DNA of 64,000 bases from Cupriavidus necator (GTDB lineage: Bacteria; Pseudomonadota; Gammaproteobacteria; Burkholderiales; Burkholderiaceae). Shown here piece by piece: positions 25,679 to 35,048 of the stretch (its first letter is position 1; every line of letters starts with the position of its first letter). The notes under the pieces were generated by a model that searched no databases, was not told the DNA's origin, and worked only from the letters and a program-made list of their open reading frames with translations. The translations under genes were made by a program, and so were the position numbers. The DNA is taken from contig NZ_SROX01000014.1 of NCBI RefSeq assembly GCF_013141915.1, positions 112,096-176,095 on the forward strand, in the 5' to 3' direction.

Positions 25679-28600
25679 TTAGCGCTGCATCGATTCCCAC
25701 ACCTTTTGCAGCCGCTTGACCGACATCGGCACCGGCGTGCGCAGCTCCTGCGCGAACAAGGCGATGCGCAGTTCTTCCAGCATCCAGCGGAATTCCTCCA
25801 GCCGCGCGTCCTCGCCACCGCGGCCCTGGGTGCGCAGCTGCTTTTCGGCACGCTGCCACTGCTGGACCAGCGGCGCCATCTCCTGCAGGCGCTGGGTATC
25901 GCGGGCCGGATCGCCCTTGAGCTTGTCCACGCGCATGGCGATGCCCTTCAGGTAGCGCGGGAAATGGACCAGCTGCGTGTATGGGGTTTCATCGACAAAG
26001 CGCTTGCCCATCAGCCGGCCGAGCTGGGCCTCCATGTCGGCATGGGCCGCGGCGAAAGGCTTGGCCTGCAACAGCTTGCGCGGCAGTCCGGCGTATTCGG
26101 CAAGGATGGCGCCAGCCAGCCGGGCAATTTCCTGCGCCAGCAGCGATAGCCGGGTGCGCCCTTCGTCCTTGCGGGCATTGAACTCGGCCTCGTTGCGCGG
26201 CAGCGGCGCCTGCATGCAGGCGCGCTCCAGCGCCAGCATCACGATCTGCTCGCGCAGCATCTCCTGCGTGCCCAGCGTCATGTACTGCATCGCCATCTGC
26301 TGCAGCCCCGGGATGTTTTTCTCGAGGAACTTGACCTGCTCGCGCAATTGCAGCGCGAACAGCCGGCGCAGCCCCAGGTGGTGGATGCGGGCGGCCTCCT
26401 GCGGGTCGTCGAAGACCTCCACGTCGCAATGCGTGCCGCGGTCGACCAGCGCCGGATAGCCAAACAGGGTCTGGCTGCCCTTGCGGATCTCGAGCAGCTC
26501 GGGCAGTTCGCCAAAGCTCCAGGCGGTCAGGCCCTCGTACTTGCCGGGCTCGGCCGCGGCCAGCGCCGGCGCCCGTTCCGGGGCCTGGGTTGCAGCCTGT
26601 GCCGCGGCTTGTGCGGCCACCCGCTGGAACGACTGCTGCGCCTGGCCGCCCAGCTCGGCGCGCAGCTGGGCCAGGTTGCGGCCCATGTCGAGCTGGCGCC
26701 CGTGCTCGTCAATCACCTTGAAGTTCATGGCGTGGTGCGCGGGCAGCGTTTCCAGCTTGAAGTCCGCCCGCCTGACCATGGTGCCGGTCTGCTCGCGGAT
26801 ATCGGCGATCAGCACGTCCAGCAGCTCGCCTTCGCCAAACGGCTGGCGCGCGACAAAGCCCGCGGCATACTCGGGCAGCGGCACGCAGTGGCGGCGCAGC
26901 TTCTGCGGCAACGACTTGAGCAGCAGGTGCACCTTTTCCTTGATCATGCCGGGCACCAGCCAGTCCGCGCGCTCCGGGCGCACCTGGTTGAGCGCGTACA
27001 GCGGCACGGTCAGGGTCACGCCGTCGCGATGGCTGCCGGGTTCGAAGTGGTAGCTCAACCCCATGTCCACGCCGGCCACGGTCATGGTCTTCGGGAACAG
27101 GTCGGTGGTGATGCCCGCCGCCTCATGCCGCATCAGTTCGTCGCGGTTCAGGTACAGCAGCTTGCGGTCCTGCGCGCTCTCGGCCTGGTACCACTGCTCG
27201 AACGTGGTCTGCTGGCAGACGTCGGCCGGAATCGCGCGGTCGTAAAACGCGTAGATCAGCTCATCGTCGACCAGCACATCCTGGCGCCGCGACTTGTGCT
27301 CGAGGTTCTCGATCTCGCGCACAAGTCGCTGGTTGTGCGCGTAGAACGGCAGCCGCGTATCGAACTCGCCCTCGACCAGCGCGCGGCGGATAAACAGCTC
27401 GCGCGCCTCGCGCGGGTTCATCGGGCCGTAGTGCACGCGGCGGTGCTGGTAGACCACCAGCCCGTACAGCGTGGCACGTTCCAGCGCCAGCACCTGCCCC
27501 GCCTTCTTTTCCCAGTGCGGATCGCTCCAGCTGACCTTGAGCAGGTGTCGGCCCACCTGCTCCAGCCATTCAGGCTCGATGCGCGCCAGCGTGCGCGCGA
27601 ACAGCCGGCTGGTCTCGACCAGCTCGGCCGCGACGATCCAGCGCCCAACCTTGCGCGCGATCAGCGAGCCCGGCCAAAGATGAAACTTGATGCCGCGCGC
27701 ACCGAGGTATTCGCGGCCCTTGCCGTCGCCGTCCTCGATGCGGCAGCCGACGTTGCCAAGCAAGCCGGTCAGCAGCGCCTTGTGCACCTGCTCGTAAGTC
27801 GGTTCACTGTCGTTCAGTCGCCAGCCCTGTTCGGTCACCGTGGTCAGCAGCTGGGAATGCACGTCGCGCCACTCGCGCAGCCGCAGGTGCGACAGGAAGT
27901 GCGCACGGCACTGGTCCTGCAGCTGGCGGTTGGACTTCTTGTGCGCGACCGCGTCCTCGAACCACTTCCACAGCCTGACCCAGCCCAGGAACTCGGACTT
28001 CTCGTCCATGAACTTGCGATGGGCCTGGTCGGCGGCTTCCTGCGCCTCCTGCGGGCGGTCGCGCGGGTCCTGCACCGACAGCGCGCTGGCGATGATCAGC
28101 ACCTCGCGCAGGCACTGGTGCTCGCGCGCGGCCAAGATCATGCGCGCCACGCGTGGATCGAGCGGCAGCTTGGCCAGCTGGCGGCCAGTGGCGGTCAGCT
28201 GGTTGGCGTCATCGACGGCGCCGAGCTCCTGCAGCAGCTGATAGCCGTCGGCCACGGCGCGGCCCAGCGGCGGCTCGATGAACGGGAACGCCTCGATATC
28301 GGTCAGCCGCAGCGCCTTCATGCGCAGGATCACCGCGGCCAGCGACGAGCGCAGGATCTCGGGGTCGGTAAAGCGCGGCCGCCCGGTGAAATCGGACTCC
28401 TCGTACAGCCGGATGCACACCCCGTTGGCCACCCGGCCGCAGCGGCCGGCGCGCTGGTTGGCGGCGGCCTGCGAGATCGCCTCGACCTGCAGCTGCTCGA
28501 CCTTGTTGCGGTACGAGTAGCGCTTGACACGCGCCAGCCCGGTATCGACCACGTAGCGGATGCCCGGCACGGTCAGCGAGGTTTCGGCGACGTTGGTCGC

Positions 28601-29683
28601 CAGCACGATGCGGCGCGCGTTCGACGGCTTGAACACCCGCTCTTGCTCCTGCACCGACAACCGCGCGAACAGCGGCAGGATCTCGGTATGCGGCGGGTGG
28701 TGCTTGCGCAGCGCCTCGGCGGCCTCGCGGATCTCGCGCTCGCCGGGTAAAAAGACCAGCACATCGCCCGGGCCGACGCGGCACAGCTCGTCGACCGCCT
28801 CGACAATGCCGTCGTACAGGTCGCGCTCGCGTGCCTGCGGGCTGCGCGGCGCGCCCGCAGGCACGTCCTCGGTGATCGGACGGTAACGCACTTCCACCGG
28901 GTACAAGCGGCCGCTGACCTCGATCACCGGCGCTGGCTTGTCGCCCGAGGCGAAATGCCGGGCAAAGCGCTGCGCATCGATGGTGGCCGAGGTGATGATC
29001 ACCTTCAGGTCCGGCCGCTTCGGCAGGATCTGGCGCAGGTAGCCGATCAGGAAGTCGATGTTCAGGCTGCGTTCGTGCGCCTCATCGATGATCAGCGTGT
29101 CGTAGGCGCGCAGCAGCGGGTCGTTCTGGGTTTCGGCAAGCAGGATGCCGTCGGTCATCAGCTTGACCGACGCCCCCGACGACATGGTGTCGTTGAAGCG
29201 CACCTGGTAGCCGACGTGCTCGCCCAGCGGCGTGCCGAGTTCCTGCGCGATGCGCTTGGCGGTCGAGGTGGCGGCGATGCGGCGCGGCTGGGTGTGGCCG
29301 ATCAGCCCCCCGCTCATTTGACCCGGACCGCGGCCGGGGCCGCGCCCGATCGACAGGCAGATCTTGGGCAGCTGCGTGGTCTTGCCCGAACCGGTCTCGC
29401 CGGAAACAATCACCACCTGGTTGGCCAGGAGCGCCGCGGCAATCTCGTCGCGGCGAGCCGATACCGGCAGGGCCTCGGGGAAGGTGATCGGCGGCAGCGG
29501 GTTGACCGGACGCGGCGGTCGCGCGCCGGGCGGCCGCGCACCGCCAGGCCGGGCGGGGCCGGCCTGCTGCCGGGCCGGTCCGGAGACCGGGCGGGATTGG
29601 ACGGGGGCAGCGGGCTGACCGGCACCGGCGCGCTGGCGCGGCGCAACCGGTGGTTTGGGCTTGACGGGGCGTTGTTCTGACAT
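25679..29683 (-). CDS. hrpA: ATP-dependent RNA helicase HrpA
   Basis: A large DEAH-box helicase of 1334 residues, similar to E. coli HrpA (1300). It acts on RNA and has been linked to mRNA processing and ribosome rescue. A Pro/Ala/Arg-rich N-terminal tail (residues 1-70) precedes Walker A GETGSGKTTQ and the DEAH box IIDEAHERS. The helicase C domain and a long family-specific C-terminal region follow. The ATG at 29683 lies about 8 nt after a -10 hexamer read on the minus strand, so the mRNA may be leaderless. Confidence 0.93.
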   Translation of the reverse strand: MSEQRPVKPKPPVAPRQRAGAGQPAAPVQSRPVSGPARQQAGPARPGGARPPGARPPRPVNPLPPITFPEALPVSARRDEIAAALLANQVVIVSGETGSGKTTQLPKICLSIGRGPGRGPGQMSGGLIGHTQPRRIAATSTAKRIAQELGTPLGEHVGYQVRFNDTMSSGASVKLMTDGILLAETQNDPLLRAYDTLIIDEAHERSLNIDFLIGYLRQILPKRPDLKVIITSATIDAQRFARHFASGDKPAPVIEVSGRLYPVEVRYRPITEDVPAGAPRSPQARERDLYDGIVEAVDELCRVGPGDVLVFLPGEREIREAAEALRKHHPPHTEILPLFARLSVQEQERVFKPSNARRIVLATNVAETSLTVPGIRYVVDTGLARVKRYSYRNKVEQLQVEAISQAAANQRAGRCGRVANGVCIRLYEESDFTGRPRFTDPEILRSSLAAVILRMKALRLTDIEAFPFIEPPLGRAVADGYQLLQELGAVDDANQLTATGRQLAKLPLDPRVARMILAAREHQCLREVLIIASALSVQDPRDRPQEAQEAADQAHRKFMDEKSEFLGWVRLWKWFEDAVAHKKSNRQLQDQCRAHFLSHLRLREWRDVHSQLLTTVTEQGWRLNDSEPTYEQVHKALLTGLLGNVGCRIEDGDGKGREYLGARGIKFHLWPGSLIARKVGRWIVAAELVETSRLFARTLARIEPEWLEQVGRHLLKVSWSDPHWEKKAGQVLALERATLYGLVVYQHRRVHYGPMNPREARELFIRRALVEGEFDTRLPFYAHNQRLVREIENLEHKSRRQDVLVDDELIYAFYDRAIPADVCQQTTFEQWYQAESAQDRKLLYLNRDELMRHEAAGITTDLFPKTMTVAGVDMGLSYHFEPGSHRDGVTLTVPLYALNQVRPERADWLVPGMIKEKVHLLLKSLPQKLRRHCVPLPEYAAGFVARQPFGEGELLDVLIADIREQTGTMVRRADFKLETLPAHHAMNFKVIDEHGRQLDMGRNLAQLRAELGGQAQQSFQRVAAQAAAQAATQAPERAPALAAAEPGKYEGLTAWSFGELPELLEIRKGSQTLFGYPALVDRGTHCDVEVFDDPQEAARIHHLGLRRLFALQLREQVKFLEKNIPGLQQMAMQYMTLGTQEMLREQIVMLALERACMQAPLPRNEAEFNARKDEGRTRLSLLAQEIARLAGAILAEYAGLPRKLLQAKPFAAAHADMEAQLGRLMGKRFVDETPYTQLVHFPRYLKGIAMRVDKLKGDPARDTQRLQEMAPLVQQWQRAEKQLRTQGRGGEDARLEEFRWMLEELRIALFAQELRTPVPMSVKRLQKVWESMQR

Positions 29684-29699
29684 TGGCCGGGATTATAAT
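29672..29699. promoter_or_regulatory. Symmetric -10 element driving hrpA and argA in opposite directions
   Basis: GATTATAATC (29691-29700) is a perfect palindrome containing TATAAT on both strands (plus 29694-29699, minus 29697-29692). A plausible plus-strand -35 is TTGTTC at 29672-29677 with a 16-bp spacer. Start codons lie 8 nt (argA, 29707) and 9 nt (hrpA, 29683) beyond the hexamers, so both transcripts would be nearly leaderless. Confidence 0.65.
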
Positions 29700-29706
29700 C
29701 CGCGGG

Positions 29707-31176
29707 ATGAACGCCAGAACCGACGCGCCGCAGACGGCGCCTGCCTCCCCGTCCGCATCCGCGGCCGCCGCCGCACCGGCGCAGGCCGAACCGCCCGCCG
29801 CGGCCGAACTCCCCGCCCCCGCCCCGACCTCCCCCGTGCCGGTCACGGCCGATCCGGACCGCAGCGGCCCCGACCACCAGCAATTCGTCGACTGGCTGCG
29901 CATGGTGGCGCCGTATATCCATGCCTTCCGCGGCAAGACCTTCGTGATCGCCTTCGCGGGCGAGCTGGTCAAGTCGGGCGTGCTGAATGCGCTGGTCAAC
30001 GACGTCGCGCTGCTGCACGCGATGGGCATGCAGATCGTGCTGGTGCACGGCTCGCGTCCGCAGGTGGAAGAGCAGCTGGCGCTGCGCCATGTCGAGTCGC
30101 AGTTTGTCGACGGCGTGCGCGTGACCGACAACGCCGCGCTCGAATGCGCCAAGGAAGCCGCCGGCGAGCTGCGCCTGGACATCGAGGCCGCGTTCAGCCA
30201 GGGCCTGCCCAACACGCCGATGGCCGGCGCCCAGCTGTCGGTGATCTCCGGCAACTTCGTCACCGCGCGCCCGGTCGGCATCGTCAACGGCACCGACTAC
30301 CAGCACACCGGGCTGGTGCGCAAGATCGACGCCGAATCTGTGCGCATGTCGCTGTCGCACGGCAAGGTGGTGCTGCTGTCGCCGCTGGGCTTCTCGCCCA
30401 CCGGCCAGGCCTTCAACCTGTCGATGGAAGACGTGGCCAGCGCCACCGCCACCGCGCTCAAGGCCGACAAGCTGATCTTCATTACCGAGGTGCCGGGCGT
30501 GCCCGACCCGGTCGGCAAGATGATGCAGGAAATGTCGCTGCGCACCGCGGTGGAGCGACTGCAGAACAACCACCTGCCGCCGGACGTGGCCAACTACCTG
30601 CAGCACCTGGTCAAGGCGCTCAAGGGCGGCGTGCCGCGTGCACACCTGATTCCCTACTCGCTCGACGGCGCGGTGCTGCTGGAACTGTTCCTGCACGACG
30701 GCGTCGGCACCATGCTTTCCGACACCGACCTGGAAAGCCTGCGCGAGGCCACGCTGGACGACGTCGGCGGCATCGTGCAACTGATCGCGCCGCTGGAGCA
30801 GGACGGCACGCTGGTGCCGCGCGGACGCCACCTGATCGAGCGCGATATCGCCAATTTCTCCGTGATCGAGCACGACGGCGTGCTGTTCGGCTGCGCCGCG
30901 CTGTACGACTACCCGCGCGAGAACATGGGCGAGATGGCCTGCCTGACGGTATCGCAGGAAGCCCAGGGCACCGGCGACGGCGAGCGCCTGCTCAAGCGCA
31001 TCGAGCGCCGCGCCCGCGCGCTGGGCCTGGAGCGCCTGTTCGTGCTGACGACCCGCACCGAGCACTGGTTCCTCAAGCGCGGTTTCGTCCACGCCACCGT
31101 CGACGACCTGCCCGAGGACAAGCGCAAGCTCTACAACTGGCAGCGCAAGTCGATGGTGCTGATGAAAAAACTGTGA
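29707..31176 (+). CDS. argA: N-acetylglutamate synthase (amino-acid kinase plus GNAT fusion)
   Basis: Catalyses the first step of arginine synthesis, acetyl-CoA plus glutamate to N-acetylglutamate. It has 489 residues. An Ala/Pro-rich tail of about 60 residues precedes the amino-acid-kinase-like domain (about 65-300, FVIAFAGELVKSG). The C-terminal GNAT acetyltransferase domain includes QGTGDGERLLKRIERRA. The ATG at 29707 fits the promoter. An in-frame ATG at 29683 lies upstream of the -10 and is unlikely. The classical form is feedback-inhibited by arginine. Confidence 0.92.
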   Translation: MNARTDAPQTAPASPSASAAAAAPAQAEPPAAAELPAPAPTSPVPVTADPDRSGPDHQQFVDWLRMVAPYIHAFRGKTFVIAFAGELVKSGVLNALVNDVALLHAMGMQIVLVHGSRPQVEEQLALRHVESQFVDGVRVTDNAALECAKEAAGELRLDIEAAFSQGLPNTPMAGAQLSVISGNFVTARPVGIVNGTDYQHTGLVRKIDAESVRMSLSHGKVVLLSPLGFSPTGQAFNLSMEDVASATATALKADKLIFITEVPGVPDPVGKMMQEMSLRTAVERLQNNHLPPDVANYLQHLVKALKGGVPRAHLIPYSLDGAVLLELFLHDGVGTMLSDTDLESLREATLDDVGGIVQLIAPLEQDGTLVPRGRHLIERDIANFSVIEHDGVLFGCAALYDYPRENMGEMACLTVSQEAQGTGDGERLLKRIERRARALGLERLFVLTTRTEHWFLKRGFVHATVDDLPEDKRKLYNWQRKSMVLMKKL

Positions 31177-31225
31177 AGCCGTAGGGGCAATCGCCGCTGT
31201 GCCGCGGCCGGCCGCCCCGCTTGGC

Positions 31226-31231
31226 TACAAT
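31226..31231 (+). promoter_or_regulatory. Candidate -10 hexamer of yggX
   Basis: TACAAT lies 43 bp before the yggX start codon. No good -35 element was seen, so support is moderate. Confidence 0.4.
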
Positions 31232-31274
31232 AGCGCCAGCGCCGAAGCTCTCACGAACATTCCAAGGAGTCCCC

Positions 31275-31547
31275 ATGGCCCGCACGGTCCATTGCATCAA
31301 GCTGAACAAGGAAGCCGAAGGCCTCGACTTCCCGCCGCTGCCCGGCGAACTGGGCAAGAAGATCTGGCAGAACGTGTCGAAGGAAGCCTGGGCCGGCTGG
31401 CTCAAGCACCAGACCATGCTGATCAACGAGAACCGCCTGAACATGGCCGATGCGCGCGCGCGCCAGTACCTGCTCAAGCAGACCGAGAAGTACTTCTTCG
31501 GCGAAGGTGCCGACCAGGCCCAGGGCTACGTGCCGCCGCAGGCCTGA
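31275..31547 (+). CDS. yggX: YggX family Fe(II)-trafficking / oxidative damage protection protein
   Basis: A 90-residue cytosolic protein matching YggX along its whole length (MARTVHCIKL, FPPLPGELGKKI, NMADARARQYL). The conserved Cys7 is present. In enteric bacteria YggX protects iron-sulfur enzymes from oxidative damage and is proposed to handle Fe(II). The ATG at 31275 follows AAGGAG. It is transcribed after argA but probably has its own promoter, and ends at a very strong terminator. Confidence 0.93.
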   Translation: MARTVHCIKLNKEAEGLDFPPLPGELGKKIWQNVSKEAWAGWLKHQTMLINENRLNMADARARQYLLKQTEKYFFGEGADQAQGYVPPQA

Positions 31548-31561
31548 TCCGGACCGGCCAG

Positions 31562-31600
31562 CAAACAAAATGGGGTGCCTGAGGCACCCCATTTTGTTTG
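31562..31600. terminator. Bidirectional terminator between yggX and rpiA
   Basis: A perfect 18-bp stem (31562-31579 with 31583-31600) with a 3-nt loop has AT-rich outer ends, giving T-rich exit on both strands. It lies between the convergent stop codons of yggX and rpiA. Confidence 0.92.
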
Positions 31601-31615
31601 GCAGCGGGCGTCGGC

Positions 31616-32302
31616 TCAGTAGTCCGTGCGCTGCACGCCGTCGCCGGTGCCGAGCAGCAGCACGTCGGCGCCGCGCAGCGCGAACAGCCCCACCGTGACC
31701 ACCCCGGGCACCTGGTTGACCGTCTGCTCGAGGCCGCGCGGATCGTCGATCTTCAGCCCGGCCACGTCGAGGATCACATTGCCGTTATCGGTCTTGTAGA
31801 TGCCGCCTTCCTTGGTCATGCGCAGGCGCGGCTGGCCGCCAAGGGCCTGCAGCTTGCGCGCCACCGCGGCACGTGCCATCGGCACCACCTCGACCGGCAG
31901 CGGGAAGGTGCCCATGGTCTGCACCAGCTTGCTGCCGTCGGCGATGCAGACGAAGCGCTTGGCCACCGAGGCGACGATCTTCTCGCGCGTCAGCGCCCCG
32001 CCGCCGCCCTTGATCATGGCGCCGCTGGCATCGATCTCGTCGGCGCCGTCGACATAGACCGGGATCTCGTCGACCTCGTTCAGGTCCAGCACCTTGAAGC
32101 CGTGCTGCTGCAGGCGCCGCGTGGATGCCTCGGAGCTCGACACCGCACCCCCGAAGCGCTCCTTGAACGCCGCCACGGCGTCGATGAAGAGATTGGCGGT
32201 CGAGCCGGTGCCCACGCCGAGCACGGCACCTTCGGGCACTTCCTGCTTCACGTAGTCGGCGGCGGCTTGCGCGACCAGCGCCTTGAGTTCATCCTGAGTC
32301 AT
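31616..32302 (-). CDS. rpiA: Ribose-5-phosphate isomerase A
   Basis: Interconverts ribose-5-phosphate and ribulose-5-phosphate in the non-oxidative pentose phosphate pathway. It has 228 residues with the family motifs GTGSTANLFID, DGADEID and KGGGGALTREK. It is divergent from tal, another enzyme of the same pathway, and shares a 167-bp intergenic region with it. The minus strand has TACACT (32341-32336), a possible -10. No strong Shine-Dalgarno is seen. Confidence 0.95.
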   Translation of the reverse strand: MTQDELKALVAQAAADYVKQEVPEGAVLGVGTGSTANLFIDAVAAFKERFGGAVSSSEASTRRLQQHGFKVLDLNEVDEIPVYVDGADEIDASGAMIKGGGGALTREKIVASVAKRFVCIADGSKLVQTMGTFPLPVEVVPMARAAVARKLQALGGQPRLRMTKEGGIYKTDNGNVILDVAGLKIDDPRGLEQTVNQVPGVVTVGLFALRGADVLLLGTGDGVQRTDY

Positions 32303-32383
32303 GACAACAGCCAGATTGCGTTAGGGGAAACGCGTAGTGTAGCGGATTGCGGCGGCAGGTCACGCCGGCGACGGCCGCGACGG

Positions 32384-32389
32384 TACAAT
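32384..32389 (+). promoter_or_regulatory. Candidate -10 hexamer of tal
   Basis: TACAAT lies about 80 bp before the tal start codon, in the rpiA/tal divergent region. The -35 is not obvious. Confidence 0.4.
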
Positions 32390-32469
32390 GGGCCAGACCG
32401 GGTGCCGTGCGCTCCCCCTGAAGCCGGCAATCGATTTTTGCAGACGCTCAAGCAGACGACCTAGCGACC

Positions 32470-33426
32470 ATGAACCAGCTCGAACAACTCAGGCAGTTCA
32501 CCACGGTGGTGGCCGATACCGGCGACTTCCAGCTGATGAAGCAGTACACGCCGCAGGACGCGACCACCAACCCGTCGCTGATCCTGAAGGCGGTGCAGAA
32601 ACCCGAATACCGCCACTTGCTGGAACGCGCGGTGCAGGACCACCACGGCAACGGCGGCGTCGACGCGGTGATGGACGAAGTGCTGATCGCCTTTGGCCTC
32701 GAGATCCTGGCGATCGTGCCGGGCCGCGTGTCGACCGAGGTCGACGCGCGCCTGTCGTTCGACACCACCGCCACCGTCAACAAGGCACGCCACCTGATCC
32801 AGCTGTACGAGCAGCGCGGCATCGCGCGCGAGCGCGTGCTGATCAAGATCGCCTCCACCTGGGAGGGCATCCGCGCCGCCGAGATCCTGCAGCGCGACGG
32901 CATCCGCTGCAACATGACGCTGCTGTTCTCGCTGGTGCAGGCAGTGGCCTGCGCCGAAGCCGGCGCCCAGCTGATCTCGCCGTTCGTCGGCCGCATCTTC
33001 GACTGGTACAAGAAACAGGCGGGCGAGCAATGGGACGCGGCCGCCAACGGCGGCGACAACGACCCCGGCGTGCGCTCGGTGCGCCAGATCTACGACTACT
33101 ACAAGAAGTTCGGCTATCCCACCGAGGTGATGGGCGCCAGCTTCCGCAGCACCGCGCAGATCCTGTCGCTGGCTGGATGCGACCTGCTGACCATCAGCCC
33201 GGAACTGCTCGAACAGCTGGCCGGCGCCCAGGGCCCGGCGGTGCACAAGCTGTCGGTGGACCAGGCCCAGGCCGCCAATATCGCCCGCGTCACCGCGGAC
33301 GAGCCGTCGTTCCGCTGGCAGTTGAACGAAGACGCGATGGCGACGGAAAAGCTGGCCGAAGGCATCCGCCTGTTTGCCGCGGATGCAGTCAAGCTGGAAA
33401 AGCTGATCGCCGAAATTGCGCAATAA
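32470..33426 (+). CDS. tal: Transaldolase
   Basis: Transfers dihydroxyacetone from sedoheptulose-7-phosphate to glyceraldehyde-3-phosphate in the pentose phosphate pathway. It has 318 residues, the TalB class. The N-terminal TTNPSL motif and the Schiff-base K126 in RVLIKIASTWEG are visible. It pairs with the divergent rpiA and converges on the sirtuin gene, from which only 39 bp separate it. Confidence 0.95.
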   Translation: MNQLEQLRQFTTVVADTGDFQLMKQYTPQDATTNPSLILKAVQKPEYRHLLERAVQDHHGNGGVDAVMDEVLIAFGLEILAIVPGRVSTEVDARLSFDTTATVNKARHLIQLYEQRGIARERVLIKIASTWEGIRAAEILQRDGIRCNMTLLFSLVQAVACAEAGAQLISPFVGRIFDWYKKQAGEQWDAAANGGDNDPGVRSVRQIYDYYKKFGYPTEVMGASFRSTAQILSLAGCDLLTISPELLEQLAGAQGPAVHKLSVDQAQAANIARVTADEPSFRWQLNEDAMATEKLAEGIRLFAADAVKLEKLIAEIAQ

Positions 33427-33465
33427 GCGCGGCACGCGCCGGCGCCGCGACGCCGGCCCCGCGCT

Positions 33466-34233
33466 TCAGCCGGCCTCTGGCGCCGGCTGCGGCCATAACC
33501 GCGGCAGGCAGGCGCCCGCCGCGGCCGACAGCACGATATCCGCGGTCTGGTCGAGCGCCGACGGCTGCGGATTGACCACGATCACCGGCGCGCCATGCTC
33601 GCGCGCCACGCCAGGCAGCCCCGCCGCCGGGTACACCAGCCCCGAGGTCCCCACCACCAGGCACAGGTCGCAGGTCTGCGCCGCATGCTCGGCGCGGTAG
33701 CGCGCCACCCGCGGCAGGTCTTCGCCGAACCACACCACGCCCGGCCGCATCAGCGCGCCGCACACGTTGCAGCGCGGCGGCATGCCGGGCAGCGCGGTCG
33801 CCTCGCTGCAGCGGCCGCATCCGTCCAGCCACTTGTTGGCGAACAGGTTGCCGTGCAGTTCGATCACGCCGGCGCTGCCGGCGCGCTGGTGCAGGCCATC
33901 AACGTTCTGCGTCACCAGCGTGATGGGTTTCTGCGCGGCCAGCGCCACCAGCGCATGGTGCGCCGGGTTCGGCTTCACCGCCGCAACCAGCTCGCGCCGG
34001 TGCAGGTACCACTGCCACACCAGCGCGGGCTGGCGGCGATAGGCCACCTCGCTGGCCAGCTCTTCCGGATCAAACTGTTCCCACAGCCCGGTCATGGCGT
34101 CGCGGAAGGTCGGCACACCGGATTCGGCGGAAATACCGGCCCCGGTCAGCACGAAGATGTTGCTGGCGCCGTCGATCAGCCGACGCGCTTCCTCTAGCCC
34201 CGGGAGTACCGGCAGAAGGGAATCGTCGGCCAT
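33466..34233 (-). CDS. cobB: Sirtuin NAD-dependent protein deacylase, class III
   Basis: A Sir2-family enzyme of 255 residues that removes acyl groups from lysines using NAD+. It has GAGISAESGVPTFR, TQNVDGLH and the catalytic H127 in ELHGN. A zinc site is formed by C139, C142, C155 and C158. Tyr76 and Arg79 match the YxxR signature of SIRT5-like sirtuins, which bind acidic acyl groups, so desuccinylase activity is likely as well as deacetylase activity. It lies 4 bp after rlmB. Confidence 0.9.
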   Translation of the reverse strand: MADDSLLPVLPGLEEARRLIDGASNIFVLTGAGISAESGVPTFRDAMTGLWEQFDPEELASEVAYRRQPALVWQWYLHRRELVAAVKPNPAHHALVALAAQKPITLVTQNVDGLHQRAGSAGVIELHGNLFANKWLDGCGRCSEATALPGMPPRCNVCGALMRPGVVWFGEDLPRVARYRAEHAAQTCDLCLVVGTSGLVYPAAGLPGVAREHGAPVIVVNPQPSALDQTADIVLSAAAGACLPRLWPQPAPEAG

Positions 34234-34237
34234 GGTC

Positions 34238-34981
34238 TCAGCGCGGCAGGCGCCGCTGGCGCACGGCCTCGTACAGGCACACGCCGCTGGCCACGGACAC
34301 GTTCAGGCTTTCCACGCCGCCGGCCATCGGGATGCCGACCAGTTCGTCGCAGGTTTCGCGCGTGAGGCGGCGCATGCCCTCGCCTTCGGCACCCATCACG
34401 ATCGCGGTCGGGCCCTTGAAATCGATGTCGTATAGCGACTTCTCGGTGCCGTCAGCGGTGCCGATCACCCAGATGCCACGCTCCTGCAGTTCGCGCAGCG
34501 TGCGGGCCAGGTTGGTCACGGTGATGTACGGCACGGTTTCGGCCGCGCCGCTGGCGACCTTGGCCACGGTGGCGTTCAGGCCGACGCTGCGGTCCTTGGG
34601 CGCAATCACCGCATGCGCGCCGGCACCGTCGGCCACCCGCAGGCACGCGCCCAGGTTGTGGGGATCGGTAACGCCATCCAGCACCAGCAGCAGCGGCGTG
34701 CCTTCGATGCCATCGAGCAATTCATCCAGGTTCAGCGCCAGGGCCACGTCTTCGGCACGCGCCACCACGCCCTGGTGGCGGTCGGTACCAGCCATGCCGC
34801 GCAGGCGCTCGGCGTCGACCGGATGCAGGCGCACGCCCAGGCTTTCGGCCAGGCGCACGAAGTCCTGCATGCGCCGGTCGCGGCGGGCGGATTCAATGTA
34901 GATGTCGGACACGCCCTTGGGATCTTGCCGCAGGCGCGCGGTCACGGCGTGAAAGCCGATCAGGAGTTTTTGTTTAGCCAT
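34238..34981 (-). CDS. rlmB: 23S rRNA (guanosine-2'-O-) methyltransferase RlmB
   Basis: A SPOUT-class methyltransferase that modifies G2251 in the peptidyl-transferase P-loop of 23S rRNA. It has 247 residues. An N-terminal RNA-binding domain (IGFHAVTARL) is followed by the knotted SAM-binding domain, with the hallmarks DGVTDPHNLGACLRVADG, MGAEGEGMRRLT and IPMAGGVESLNVSVA. The ATG at 34981 is chosen over an upstream ATG (35044) that adds 21 Arg/Gly residues. rnr lies immediately upstream, as in many proteobacteria. Confidence 0.94.
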   Translation of the reverse strand: MAKQKLLIGFHAVTARLRQDPKGVSDIYIESARRDRRMQDFVRLAESLGVRLHPVDAERLRGMAGTDRHQGVVARAEDVALALNLDELLDGIEGTPLLLVLDGVTDPHNLGACLRVADGAGAHAVIAPKDRSVGLNATVAKVASGAAETVPYITVTNLARTLRELQERGIWVIGTADGTEKSLYDIDFKGPTAIVMGAEGEGMRRLTRETCDELVGIPMAGGVESLNVSVASGVCLYEAVRQRRLPR

Positions 34982-35048
34982 GGGCGCGATTGTACCCGCC
35001 CGGCCACCGTCCCCGCGCACGCGGGGACGGCGATCCGACGGCAATCGG

